NCBI RefSeq assembly: GCF_001895025.1
Contig: NZ_BCXI01000003.1
Coordinates: 124,001 to 188,000, forward strand
Length of the DNA: 64,000 bases
Direction of reading: 5' to 3'
Source of the DNA: Rhodococcus zopfii NBRC 100606 = JCM 9919
Lineage (GTDB): Bacteria > Actinomycetota > Actinomycetes > Mycobacteriales > Mycobacteriaceae
Shown: positions 36,379 through 44,407 of the stretch, piece by piece
How the letters are laid out: each line of letters opens with the position of its first letter
How positions within the stretch are numbered: position 1 is the first letter of the stretch
The notes under the pieces: generated by a model
Told to the model about the DNA's origin: nothing
Databases searched by the model: none
What the model saw: the letters and a program-made list of their open reading frames with translations, nothing else
Made by a program: the position numbers and the translations under genes

Positions 36379-37176
36379 GTGGCCGCCTCACCGTCGTCCC
36401 CTGGTCGGTCCCGTACCGCTCTGGTCGCCGAGCTGCGCGCGGCGGGTTGCGTGTTCGCCGAGGAAGAGGCCGCCCTGCTCGCGGCCGCGGCCTGCAGTGA
36501 GCGGGAACTGTCGGAACTGGTCGGCCGTCGCGTCGACGGCGTGCCGCTCGAGCACGTCCTGGGGTGGGCCGAATTCTGCGGCCTGCGCATCGTCGTCGAG
36601 CCGGGCGTGTTCGTGCCGCGTCGCCGGACCGAGTTCCTGGCCCGCTGCGCCGCCGAAGGGCTGGTGCCGGGTGCCGTCGTCGTCGACATGTGCTGTGGTT
36701 CGGGTGCGGTCGGGACGGTGCTGGGACAGGAGATCGCGGGGATCGAACTGTATGCCGCCGACGTCGACCCGGTCGCGGTGCGGTGCGCGCGCCGCAATAT
36801 CGGGCCGTTGGGCGGTCGCGTGTTCGCCGGCGACCTGTACGCGCCACTGCCCGGCTCGATCGCGGGCCGCGTCGACGTGCTCGTGGCGAACGCGCCCTAT
36901 GTGCCGTCCCACGCCGTCGCGTTCATGCCGCCCGAGGCGCGGCTGCACGAGCCCCTGGTCGCCCTGGACGGTGGCGGCGACGGCCTCGACGTGCACCGCC
37001 GGTTGACGGCCGCCGCACCCGGCTGGCTCGCGCCGGGCGGGCGGCTGCTGATGGAAATCGGGGAATCCCAGGTGGACACCGCCCTCGCGATCCTTGCCGA
37101 AGCCGGTTTCGAAGCGACGGTTCGGGTTTCGAACGCGCACGACGCCACCGTCGTCGCCGGCACCCGCCCGTCGTAA
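36379..37176 (+). CDS. Putative protein N5-glutamine methyltransferase (PrmC/HemK-like)
   Basis: Members methylate the glutamine of GGQ in release factors; this short actinobacterial branch is a paralogue of uncertain target. The 265 residues from the GTG at 36379 contain LEHVLGWAEFCGLRIVVEPGVFVPRRRTEFL (HemK-like), the SAM motif VVDMCCGSGAVG and NAPYVPS, which replaces the usual NPPY. The change of the second Asn-Pro to Asn-Ala is seen in this branch. It is divergent from the MMPL gene (128 bases) and convergent with rskA. Confidence 0.83.
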   Translation: MAASPSSPGRSRTALVAELRAAGCVFAEEEAALLAAAACSERELSELVGRRVDGVPLEHVLGWAEFCGLRIVVEPGVFVPRRRTEFLARCAAEGLVPGAVVVDMCCGSGAVGTVLGQEIAGIELYAADVDPVAVRCARRNIGPLGGRVFAGDLYAPLPGSIAGRVDVLVANAPYVPSHAVAFMPPEARLHEPLVALDGGGDGLDVHRRLTAAAPGWLAPGGRLLMEIGESQVDTALAILAEAGFEATVRVSNAHDATVVAGTRPS

Positions 37177-37200
37177 CGTTCCCGCAGCCGGCGACGACCC

Positions 37201-37235
37201 GGACAGCCGCGCGGTGCATGCCGCGCGCGGATGTC
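37201..37235. repeat. Hairpin element 1 (GGACAGCCGCGCG family)
   Basis: GGACAGCCGCGCG, a short loop, then CGCGCGCGGATGTC forms an imperfect inverted repeat between the convergent prmC-like and rskA genes. It may end both transcripts. The same leading 13 bases recur at 49401 and 55758, each followed by an inverted partner. Confidence 0.6.
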
Positions 37236-37260
37236 TACCGGCCGCGCGGATAGCTCCGGT

Positions 37261-38016
37261 TCAGCTCAGCGGCAGTTCGGCGAAGATGCTCGACGGCTGT
37301 GTGGATCCGCCGGTCGGTTCGACGCTGAAGCCCAGCGCGGTCGCACCGGAGATGTCGTCGAGCACCGCCGTCGTCGACGGTGCGACGTCGGCGGGGGTCA
37401 TGGTGCCCGCGGAGGTCGCGCCCTCGGGCCCGATCAGCCACATCTGGTAGACGGTGCCCTCGCTCGGCGGGGTCACGTTGTTCATCACCAGCACCCCGGC
37501 GTCGACCTCCTTCGAGTAGACGACCGTCGCGGTGCCGCCGCCCTCGATCGCACCCGACGTGGTGCGCACGTCGTCGGCCGCGAACACCTGGGTGGAAGTC
37601 GGCGGCGCGACCTCGTGCCGGATCTGGGAGCCGATACCGATGCCCCCGACGACCACGACCACCGCAGCCGCGGCAGCCAGCAGGAAATTCCGTCGCCGGT
37701 TGCGGTGCTGTGCGAGCGAGATCGGCGCCGGTGGTGCCGTATCCGATTCGGAAGTGCCTGCGGTGCCGATGGTTTCGAGCAGACTCTGCCGGACCCGATC
37801 GGGTGGTTCCACGGCGCCGACGCGGGAAACCTGCGCCATCGCTTCCCGGATCTCACGGACCTCGCGCTCGAACTCGGCGGCCACCTCGGGGCTCGCGGCG
37901 GCGACGCGCGCGTCGATCTCGCGGCGTTCGGCATCCGAGACCGCGTCGAGGGCGTAGACCGCGGCGAAGTCGAGAAGGACGTCACCGCCGAACTCGGCGT
38001 GGGTGCTGTTCGTCAT
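37261..38016 (-). CDS. rskA: Anti-sigma-K factor RskA
   Basis: A single-pass membrane protein that holds SigK. The 251 residues comprise a cytoplasmic anti-sigma domain (about 1-75; LLDFAAVYALDAVSDAERREID and EIREAMAQVSRV), a proline-rich linker, TM (about 108-130, AAAAAVVVVVGGIGIG) and an extracytoplasmic RskA domain with MWLIGPEGATSAG. Release is by regulated proteolysis in relatives. It overlaps sigK by ATGA. Length and order match mycobacterial RskA. A C-terminal segment is intact, so no sign of the mutation that derepresses SigK in some mycobacteria. Confidence 0.93.
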   Translation of the reverse strand: MTNSTHAEFGGDVLLDFAAVYALDAVSDAERREIDARVAAASPEVAAEFEREVREIREAMAQVSRVGAVEPPDRVRQSLLETIGTAGTSESDTAPPAPISLAQHRNRRRNFLLAAAAAVVVVVGGIGIGSQIRHEVAPPTSTQVFAADDVRTTSGAIEGGGTATVVYSKEVDAGVLVMNNVTPPSEGTVYQMWLIGPEGATSAGTMTPADVAPSTTAVLDDISGATALGFSVEPTGGSTQPSSIFAELPLS

Positions 38017-38582
38017 CGCTGCTCACCCCCGAGGCAATTCCGAAGACGGAGCAATCCGTCCCTGATTCTCGATTTGACGGTCGGGAGAGTGGCGGACAGT
38101 CGTTCCGACACCTCCCGGTAGGTCAGGCCGTTGTAATACGCGAGCTCCACCGACTGCCGCTGCAGATCGGTGAGCGTGCCGAGACAGTCCGCGACCTGCT
38201 GCGTGTCCTCGCGGCGGACCACTTCCTCGCTCACCGCGTCGAAGGCGGCCTCCGTGGACACGGCGCCGTAGCGGGCCTCGCGGTCGGCACCGGACTGTTC
38301 GGAACGGACCCGGTCGACCGCCCGTCGGTGGGCCAGTGTGATCAGCCACGACAGCGCCGAACCCTGAGCGGGATCGAATCCGGACGCGGTACGCCACACC
38401 TGCAGATAGACCTCCTGCAGCGTTTCCTCGCTGTACCCCGGATCGCGCAGTACCCGCAGCACCATGCCGTAGGCGCGGGCGCGCGTCAGATCGTAGAACT
38501 CGGTGAACGCCGCCTTGTCCTCCTTCGCGACCTTCGCGAGGAGTCCGTCGAGTGTGTCGGTGCCGCCGCCGACGTCGGTCAT
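38013..38582 (-). CDS. sigK: ECF sigma factor SigK
   Basis: A 189-residue ECF sigma factor. The ATG at 38582 is the only sensible start. Region 2: DKAAFTEFYDLTRARAYGMVLRVLRDPGYSEETLQEVYLQVWRTASGFDPAQGSALSWLITLAHRRAVDRVR; region 4: LTDLQRQSVELAYYNGLTYREVSERLSATLPTVKSRIRDGLLRLR. In Mycobacterium tuberculosis SigK drives mpt70/mpt83 and the Rv0449c-Rv0444c genes; the same neighbours are here. It lies 82 bases downstream of the DUF1295 gene and couples to rskA. Confidence 0.95.
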   Translation of the reverse strand: MTDVGGGTDTLDGLLAKVAKEDKAAFTEFYDLTRARAYGMVLRVLRDPGYSEETLQEVYLQVWRTASGFDPAQGSALSWLITLAHRRAVDRVRSEQSGADREARYGAVSTEAAFDAVSEEVVRREDTQQVADCLGTLTDLQRQSVELAYYNGLTYREVSERLSATLPTVKSRIRDGLLRLRNCLGGEQR

Positions 38583-38664
38583 CGGCCGTGTCCGCTCATC
38601 GCGGGACAGCCTAGCTGGGCGAATCGGGCAGCTCAACTCGCTCCGGGGACGGACGCGTGCGGGG

Positions 38665-39504
38665 TCAGCCGGTGGCGCGAGGGCGAACATGATGATCAGC
38701 TCCGTCGTGCGCGCGGCGAGGTGGCCGCGGAAGGAAGTACGAGGTGCGCTGCTGATACTCGGGATATCCGGGGCGCTGCGACATCGATCGCTCCAGCAGC
38801 CGCGCACCGGTGGCGTACACCAGGAAGTACGTCATGATCGCGGGCGAGGCGACGGTGAGCGCACCGGGCCACGCACTCGCCGCGATCAGCCACAGGCCCC
38901 ACCACACCGTGGCGTCCCCGAAATAGTTCGGGTGCCGCGTCCATGCCCACAGCCCGCGATCCATGATCCGGCCCCTGTTGGCGGGGTCGGCCTTGAACCT
39001 GCGCAGCTGACGGTCACCGACCGCTTCGAACGCGAAGCCGAGGACCCACAGCATCACCCCGGCGATCAATGCCACCGTGCCGAGGCCGCGGGTGGGGCCG
39101 GCGACCGCGGACACCTGGATCGGCAGGGACACGAACCACTGTGCGGCTCCCTGGGTGACGAAGATCTTCCGCACCACGGTGCCGACGGACGCGCCCCCGG
39201 ACCGGTTCTGCAGATCCGTGTACCGCGGATCCTCGCCCTTGCCCGCCGACGCGAGGTGCATGTGCCACGTGAGTCGCAGACCCCACACAGCGACGAGCAC
39301 GAGCAGCAGTACACGACGGACCGGATCGCCGCTGCCGAGCGCCGCCGCGACCGCGGCGACGAACACGAAACCGGCACCCCACGCCACGTCCACGACGTTG
39401 TACCGCCCGATCCGGTGCCCGACGGCGAACGTGACGGCCTGCAGGACAGCGAGCCCGGCAAGGCTCACCAGCGAGACGGTGAGGAAACTGCCCCAGGTGC
39501 TCAC
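38665..39504 (-). CDS. DUF1295 (steroid 5-alpha reductase-like) membrane protein
   Basis: The 279-residue membrane protein has about six helices and matches the conserved position of Rv0446c. It starts at a GTG overlapping the methyltransferase stop (GTGA). Family landmarks are the helix-loop GRYNVVDVAWG, the DRQLRRFKADPANRGRIMDRGLWAWTRHPNYFGD core and GARLLERSMSQRPGYPEYQ. The HPNYFG motif and late YXXY region fit NADPH-dependent reductases of the DUF1295/ERG24-like fold. The substrate is probably a lipid handled with the neighbouring cyclopropane-synthase-like enzyme; the reaction is not established. Confidence 0.88.
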   Translation of the reverse strand: MSTWGSFLTVSLVSLAGLAVLQAVTFAVGHRIGRYNVVDVAWGAGFVFVAAVAAALGSGDPVRRVLLLVLVAVWGLRLTWHMHLASAGKGEDPRYTDLQNRSGGASVGTVVRKIFVTQGAAQWFVSLPIQVSAVAGPTRGLGTVALIAGVMLWVLGFAFEAVGDRQLRRFKADPANRGRIMDRGLWAWTRHPNYFGDATVWWGLWLIAASAWPGALTVASPAIMTYFLVYATGARLLERSMSQRPGYPEYQQRTSYFLPRPPRRAHDGADHHVRPRATG

Positions 39505-40823
39505 GGCCGGGCCTCCTTCGCGAGGACGATGTGCTGGACATCGAGGTAGCCGGATCGGAAACCGGCCTCCGAGTAGGCGAGATAGAACTCCCACATGCGG
39601 CGGAAGGTCGCGTCGAAGCCGAGCGCCGTGACCCGGTCGCTGTTCGCGGTGAACCGTTCCCGCCACAACCGGAGCGTTTCGGCGTAGTGATCACCGAAAC
39701 GGAGGCGGTCGACGGTGCGTAGCGACGTGTGTTCCCGGGTGATCGAGTCGATTGCGTCGGTGGACGGCAGCAGGCCGCCGGGGAAGACGTATTTGTGGAT
39801 CCAGGTGTAGGTGTCGCGTGTCGCCAGCATCCGTTCGTGCGGCATGGTGATCGCCTGCAAGGCGATGCGTCCGCCGGGGCGGAGCAGCCGGTCGAGGGCG
39901 CTGAAATAGGTGGGCCAGTAGTCGTATCCGACGGCTTCGATCATCTCCACCGACACGATCGCGTCGTACTCGCCGTCGATCGCACGGTAGTCGAGCAGGT
40001 CGATCTGCACCGCATCCGTGAGCCCGGCCGCGGCGATGCGGAGGCGCGCGAGTTCCTGCTGTTCGCTCGACAGCGTCACCGAGCGGACCTGTGCGCCGCG
40101 CTGCGCCGCGCGCAGGCTCAGTTCGCCCCAGCCCGTGCCGATTTCGAGAAGCCGTGTGCCGGGACCGACACGCGCGGCGTCGAGCAGCCGATCGATCTTG
40201 CGCCGCTGTGCGCGGGCCAGTTCGTCCGGGCGGGCCGGGAATTCGTCGAACAGGGCGCTCGAATAGGTCAGGGTCTCGTCGAGGAACGATTCGAACAGGT
40301 CGTTGGACAGATCGTAGTGGCGGGAGATGTTCGACCGGGTATTGCTCTCCGAGTTGCGTTCCGAGGCAGGCTGTCCCGTGACAACCACTCGGCGTAGTCG
40401 CTGCAGCGGCCGCGGGATCAGCTCGCCGACGCCGGCGGCGAAGGGGGTGAGCACCGCGACCGGGTCGGGAGTCGTCCAGTCGCCGGCCATGTAGGCCTCG
40501 CCGAATCCGATGAGCCCGGCGGTACCGAGCCGCCGGGCGAACTCCCCGGGTCGGCGGACGATCATGCGCGGCAGGATCCGGCCCCGGGGTGCGGCGCCGA
40601 TCACGGTGCCGTCGGGGTACTCCACCCGCACGTCAAGGCGGGCCGCGGCACGGCGGAACAGCCGGTCGGCGACCGCGCCGGCCACCCGGGCGCGCCGGTC
40701 GGTGCGGACGTCGGCGATGTCGGGCCAGCGCTGCGCGTCCACCGCGAGTCCGGTGTCGTCGAGCCCGGTGTCGTCGAGCCCGGTGTCGTCGAGCTCGGTG
40801 TCGTCGAGTTCAGGTGCGGTCAT
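39501..40823 (-). CDS. Cyclopropane-fatty-acyl-phospholipid synthase-like methyltransferase (Rv0447c/UfaA1-like)
   Basis: SAM-dependent enzyme that adds a methyl or methylene group to unsaturated acyl chains; mycobacterial UfaA1 sits at the same place in the sigK locus. The 440 residues from the ATG at 40823 have an acidic repeat head (about 5-26), an N-terminal domain with GRILPRMIVRRP and LGFGEAYMAGDW, then RSNISRHYDLSNDLFESFLDETLTYSSALF, the SAM loop LLEIGTGWGELSLRAA and the late YTWIHKYVFPGG. The head carries four DDT-type repeats. The ATG overlaps the DUF1365 stop (ATGA). It may make a branched or cyclopropanated lipid. Confidence 0.92.
   Translation of the reverse strand: MTAPELDDTELDDTGLDDTGLDDTGLAVDAQRWPDIADVRTDRRARVAGAVADRLFRRAAARLDVRVEYPDGTVIGAAPRGRILPRMIVRRPGEFARRLGTAGLIGFGEAYMAGDWTTPDPVAVLTPFAAGVGELIPRPLQRLRRVVVTGQPASERNSESNTRSNISRHYDLSNDLFESFLDETLTYSSALFDEFPARPDELARAQRRKIDRLLDAARVGPGTRLLEIGTGWGELSLRAAQRGAQVRSVTLSSEQQELARLRIAAAGLTDAVQIDLLDYRAIDGEYDAIVSVEMIEAVGYDYWPTYFSALDRLLRPGGRIALQAITMPHERMLATRDTYTWIHKYVFPGGLLPSTDAIDSITREHTSLRTVDRLRFGDHYAETLRLWRERFTANSDRVTALGFDATFRRMWEFYLAYSEAGFRSGYLDVQHIVLAKEARP
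40751..40810. repeat. 15-base tandem repeat in the 5' end of the methyltransferase gene
   Basis: Four units of CGGTGTCGTCGAGCC (40751-40765, 40766-40780, and two variants ending 40795 and 40810) lie in tandem. On the coding (reverse) strand they encode the acidic pentapeptide repeat LDDTG/LDDTE near residues 6-26. Frame is kept because the unit is 15 bases. Copy number could vary between strains. Confidence 0.9.
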
Positions 40824-41557
40824 GAGGTTGCCTCCTGGAGACGGCGGCCGGTGGGCCGGGGGACGAGCGGAAGCCGGCGCAGCCACAGGGCGATACCCTG
40901 CCTGCGGATTCGGGCCGAGACCATCAGCGGCGCAAGGGGTTGTGTGAGTTGCGTGGCCGCGACGGTGGCGACGGTCGCCGGTCGGGCGCGGCCCCGCATC
41001 GTCGCGACGAACGGCACCGAGCCGTCCCGGTGCAGGATGATCGCCACGTTCAGTTCCTTCCCTGGTTCCGGGACGGACAGGCTGTAGTGGCCGTCGACGG
41101 GGTTGAACGGGGAGACGTAGAACGCCTTGTCGACCTCGGCGCGACCCGCGGTGTCGGGCCGCAGCAGATAGCAGTGCCGGCCGCCGTACGTGTTGTGCAC
41201 CTCGGCGACCACGCACACGAGCGCACCCGCGTCGTCGTAGCACCAGAACAGGCTCAGCGGGTTGAACACGTAGCCGAGCACGCGCGCGTTGAGCAGGGCG
41301 GTGACCCGGCCGGCCCGCAGATCGATGCCGTGCTCGGCAAGGTAGGCGTCGAGTCCGTCGCGCAGCGTCGCCCGCGGTTGCGGATCGTCGAAATGGTCGG
41401 CCGGGTCGAAGCGGGCGAAGGGCCGCAACCAGAGCGGGAGCCGCGGCAGGTCGTCGAGGTCGACGAACCAGCTGTAGCTGCGGTATTCGAAACCGTGCCG
41501 GATCGGGGTACGGCGGGTGTGCCGGATCCGGGTCCGGTAGAGCGAAGGAGTGGTCAT
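40820..41557 (-). CDS. DUF1365 family protein (Rv0448c-like)
   Basis: The 245-residue protein keeps the family core: RHGFEYRSYSWFVDLDDLP at the start, GYVFNPLSLFWCYD, VVAEVHNTYGGRHCYLL, KAFYVSPFNPVDGHYSL and LTQPLAPLMVSARIRRQGIALWLRRLPLVPRP at the end. DUF1365 genes nearly always neighbour an FAD-dependent amine-oxidase-like gene and a cyclopropane-synthase-like gene, as here. The biochemical role is not established; a lipid-binding or maturation role is usually suggested. Its ATG overlaps the upstream stop, and its stop overlaps the next start (4 bases each). Confidence 0.9.
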   Translation of the reverse strand: MTTPSLYRTRIRHTRRTPIRHGFEYRSYSWFVDLDDLPRLPLWLRPFARFDPADHFDDPQPRATLRDGLDAYLAEHGIDLRAGRVTALLNARVLGYVFNPLSLFWCYDDAGALVCVVAEVHNTYGGRHCYLLRPDTAGRAEVDKAFYVSPFNPVDGHYSLSVPEPGKELNVAIILHRDGSVPFVATMRGRARPATVATVAATQLTQPLAPLMVSARIRRQGIALWLRRLPLVPRPTGRRLQEATS

Positions 41558-42912
41558 CGCGCGAACACCTCGGTATCGATCCCCGCGAGGCGGTCGGGGG
41601 CATCGGTCTCGGTGGAACGGACTGGGACACTGTCCCATTCGACGTCCAGGCGCCGTGCAGCCTCGACGCCGGAGCGTGCGCCGTCCTCGTGGAAACCCCA
41701 GCCGTGATAGGCGCCGGCGAAAACCAGTGTGTCGCTCCCGAGTTCCGGGAGCCGCTGCTGCGCCGCCACCGATTCCGGTGTGTACAGCGGGTGTTCGTAG
41801 GTCATCTCGGCGATCACCGACCGCGGGTCGACGCGGTGCGCGCCCCCGAGCGTGACGAGGAAACGCCGATCGGTGACGGTGGAGATCCGCATGAGCCGGC
41901 TCATGTCGTAGGTGACCACCACCGAGTCGCTGCCGTCCCGGTCGCGGGGAATCAGGTAGTTCCACGATGCCCGGGCGCCTTCGGTGCGGGGCAGCAGCGA
42001 CTCGTCGGTGTGCAGTTGGGCGTGGTTGACCGAGTACGGCATCGCACCGAGGACCTGTTGTTCGAGTGCGGTGGGCCGGGCGAGCATCGCCAGGGCCTGC
42101 CGGGGATGGGTTGCGATCACCGCCGCGTCGAAGGTGCGGACGTGGCCGTTTCCGGCGACGAGGCGCACACCGTCATCGGTGCGTTCGACGTGATGCACGG
42201 GGGTGCCGGTGAGTACTTCGTCGAGGCGGTCCACGACCTTCTCGACGTAGCGGGCCGAGCCGCCCGTCACGGTGCGCCACGTCGGCGATCCGAAGACGGT
42301 GAGCATGCCGTGGTGTTCGAGGAAGGTGAACAGATAGCGGGCCGGATAGCGGGTGGCCTGCACCGGGTCGCACGACCAGACCGCCGCGACCAGCGGGGTC
42401 ATGAAGTGCTCCTCGAAGTAGCGGGAGAACCGGTGCCGGGCGAGGAACTCCGCGAGGGTGATGTCGCCGGGTTCGCCCGATTCGGCGAGCAGGGCGCGAG
42501 CGGTGCGGTGGAACCGGACGACTTCGCCGAGCATGCGCAGGTAACGCGGCCGGGCCAGCGAGCGTGGTTCCGGGAACAGGCCGCGCAGACCTTTCGCGCC
42601 CGCGTATTCGAGTCCGGTCGCGTCGGACCGGATGGACATCGACATGTCGGTTTCCTGCGTCGCGACGCCCAATTCGTCGAACAGACGCAGCAGCGTCGGA
42701 TAGGTGCGGTCGTTGTGCACGATGAATCCGGTGTCGACGGGTACCCGGACACCGTTGCCGAGGTCGACGTCGTGGGTGTGGGCGTGGCCGCCGAGACGTG
42801 TGTCCGCTTCGAACAGTATGACGCGATGCCGGCGGGCGAGCACGTGGGCCGCGGTGAGGCCGGCGACGCCGCTGCCGATCACGGCGACGGAACGGGACCG
42901 ATCAGTGTTCAC
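41554..42912 (-). CDS. FAD-dependent amine-oxidase-like oxidoreductase (Rv0449c-like)
   Basis: A 452-residue flavoprotein starting at the GTG at 42912. The N-terminal FAD fold reads VAVIGSGVAGLTAAHVLARRHRVILFEADTRLGGHAHT, followed by VDTGFIVHNDRTYPTLLRLFDELGV. Family residues are DMSMS, EEHFMTPLVAAVWSCDP and the late FAGAYHGWGFHEDGARSGVEAA. This is the DUF1365-associated flavoprotein seen in cyclopropane lipid and sigK loci. It probably oxidises or desaturates a lipid. Its stop is coupled to DUF1365 and its start overlaps the hydrolase stop by 11 bases. Confidence 0.92.
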   Translation of the reverse strand: MNTDRSRSVAVIGSGVAGLTAAHVLARRHRVILFEADTRLGGHAHTHDVDLGNGVRVPVDTGFIVHNDRTYPTLLRLFDELGVATQETDMSMSIRSDATGLEYAGAKGLRGLFPEPRSLARPRYLRMLGEVVRFHRTARALLAESGEPGDITLAEFLARHRFSRYFEEHFMTPLVAAVWSCDPVQATRYPARYLFTFLEHHGMLTVFGSPTWRTVTGGSARYVEKVVDRLDEVLTGTPVHHVERTDDGVRLVAGNGHVRTFDAAVIATHPRQALAMLARPTALEQQVLGAMPYSVNHAQLHTDESLLPRTEGARASWNYLIPRDRDGSDSVVVTYDMSRLMRISTVTDRRFLVTLGGAHRVDPRSVIAEMTYEHPLYTPESVAAQQRLPELGSDTLVFAGAYHGWGFHEDGARSGVEAARRLDVEWDSVPVRSTETDAPDRLAGIDTEVFAR

Positions 42913-43534
42913 GGGAGCCTCCAGGGGAGTGGGTGGCAGGGGCCAGGGCCTCGGACAGGAAGTCGGCGGTCAGTTCGTGCCAGCGACCGGGCCGGGTCAG
43001 CAGGAAGTGGCCGGCGCCGGGGAACGGCTGCCACGTCGCATCCACGCCGCGTCGGCGGGCGGCCTCGGTTTGGGACTCGGAGACCGACGGATCGGTCCAC
43101 CGGTCCGCGGTGCCGTGCGCGACCAGGAGCCGACGGCCCGGGGGAATCAGCGCCGCGTCGCCCTCCGGCCACCACGGTGCCAGCGCCACCACCGCCTCGA
43201 CCTGCGGTTGCGCCGCGAGATGGGCGACGGCACGCCCACCCATCGAATGCCCGACGAGACCGATGGGCGCGTCGGGCCGGCGCCGGCGGATCTCGTCGAG
43301 GGCACGCAGACCGTCCTGCACCGGGCTACGGACGTCCCCGTTCCAGCCCCGCACCGTGTACCGGACCTGGCGGACGGTGATGCCGGTGCCGGACAGCCGC
43401 AGCCGCAGAGACTCGGTGAGCAGCGCCGTACGCAGCTGCGAGAGGTGCCACCACCGGGCCGCTGCGGTACTCACCGGTTTGCCGCCGGGCAGCACCAGTA
43501 CCTGGGGGCGGCCCCGGGTCGAAGGAATCTCCAT
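42902..43534 (-). CDS. Alpha/beta hydrolase of the sigK locus
   Basis: A 210-residue serine hydrolase. The nucleophile elbow is GHSMGG, the acid lies in VAHGTADRWTD and the histidine in PGAGHFLL. I place the start at the ATG at 43534 because it falls six to seven bases after the SigK-type -10 block, so the messenger would be leaderless; an ATG three codons earlier sits inside the -10. It heads the leftward sigK operon here and is not part of the Rv0449c-Rv0444c set as I recall it. The substrate, perhaps an acyl ester, is unknown. Confidence 0.85.
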   Translation of the reverse strand: MEIPSTRGRPQVLVLPGGKPVSTAAARWWHLSQLRTALLTESLRLRLSGTGITVRQVRYTVRGWNGDVRSPVQDGLRALDEIRRRRPDAPIGLVGHSMGGRAVAHLAAQPQVEAVVALAPWWPEGDAALIPPGRRLLVAHGTADRWTDPSVSESQTEAARRRGVDATWQPFPGAGHFLLTRPGRWHELTADFLSEALAPATHSPGGSREH

Positions 43535-43540
43535 GCCCGC

Positions 43541-43568
43541 CATTCGAAGCCGCAGACACGGTGGATGG
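43541..43568 (-). promoter_or_regulatory. SigK-type promoter, leftward (hydrolase and sigK operon)
   Basis: On the reverse strand CCATCC (43568-43563), 16 bases, then CGAATG (43546-43541). The ATG of the hydrolase lies at the expected start of transcription. The same two blocks and spacing occur on the other strand at 43623-43650, so the pair supports itself. Confidence 0.75.
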
Positions 43569-43622
43569 GTCCCCGTAAAATCTGCCCTGGAAGTGACCGC
43601 GAAAAAATTCTCTCGATCCGAC

Positions 43623-43650
43623 CCATCCTCCCCGGGACCGGCGGCGAATG
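43623..43650 (+). promoter_or_regulatory. SigK-type promoter, rightward (fasciclin lipoprotein)
   Basis: CCATCC (43623-43628), 16 bases, CGAATG (43645-43650). It has identical blocks to the divergent promoter, 54 bases away back-to-back. It lies 60 bases before the fasciclin ATG, leaving room for a normal leader with GGAAGGAAG. Confidence 0.75.
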
Positions 43651-43710
43651 ACCGTTGACACACCCGATCGACGGAGCCCTCGGGCCCTCGCCACGGAAGG
43701 AAGACGAACG

Positions 43711-44376
43711 ATGGCAATTCGAACGCGAAAGAGCATGGCGCTGATCGGCATCGGCGCGGCAGCAGTAATGGGTCTGGCGGCCTGCTCGTCGGACGATTCC
43801 GACACGACTGCGGAATCGCCCGCAACGTCGGCGGCGTCCGCGATGACGACGACGGAATCGATGACCACCGCGCAGACCGCGGCGTCCGCTCCGGTGGGGC
43901 CGGGTTGCGCCGCCTACGCGGAGCAGGTGCCGACCGGACCCGGTTCACTCGAAGCAATCGCGCAGCAGCCGGTCGCAACCGCCGTCGGGGACATTCCGGT
44001 CCTGACCACGCTGAACGCGGCGGTGTCCGGGCAGCTCAACCCGGACGTGAACCTCGTGGAGACGCTCAACGGCGGCGAGTTCACCGTCTTCGCGCCGGTC
44101 GACGACGCGTTCGCGAAGGTCGATCCGGCGACGATCGAGACCCTGAAGACCGACTCGGCGCTGCTCACCGACATCCTGACCTACCACGTGGTGCCGGGCC
44201 AGATCGCGCCCGCGGACATCGCCGGTGACCAGACCACGGTCCAGGGCGCTGCCGTGACGGTCACCGGATCGGGTGAGAACTGGAAGTTCAACGACGCCAA
44301 CCTGATCTGCGGTGGAATCGAGACCGAGAACGCCACCGTCTACCTCATCGACGGTGTGCTGCTGCCTCCGCAGTGA
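43711..44376 (+). CDS. Fasciclin-domain lipoprotein (MPT83/MPT70-like)
   Basis: A 221-residue surface lipoprotein: signal, lipobox LAAC with Cys25, Ser/Thr-rich linker, then one FAS1 domain (about 80-220). The FAS1 core reads NPDVNLVETLNGGEFTVFAPVDDAFAKVDPATIETLKTD, then LTYHVVPGQI and a final NATVYLIDGVLLPP; extra cysteines in GPGCAAYAEQVPTG and LICGG match the MPT70/83 disulfide. In M. tuberculosis the mpt70/mpt83 genes are SigK targets elsewhere in the chromosome; here the gene is beside the sigK operon and under a matching promoter. Confidence 0.93.
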   Translation: MAIRTRKSMALIGIGAAAVMGLAACSSDDSDTTAESPATSAASAMTTTESMTTAQTAASAPVGPGCAAYAEQVPTGPGSLEAIAQQPVATAVGDIPVLTTLNAAVSGQLNPDVNLVETLNGGEFTVFAPVDDAFAKVDPATIETLKTDSALLTDILTYHVVPGQIAPADIAGDQTTVQGAAVTVTGSGENWKFNDANLICGGIETENATVYLIDGVLLPPQ

Positions 44377-44407
44377 CCCGCTGCCCGGACCGACGGAAGG
44401 AGATCTC

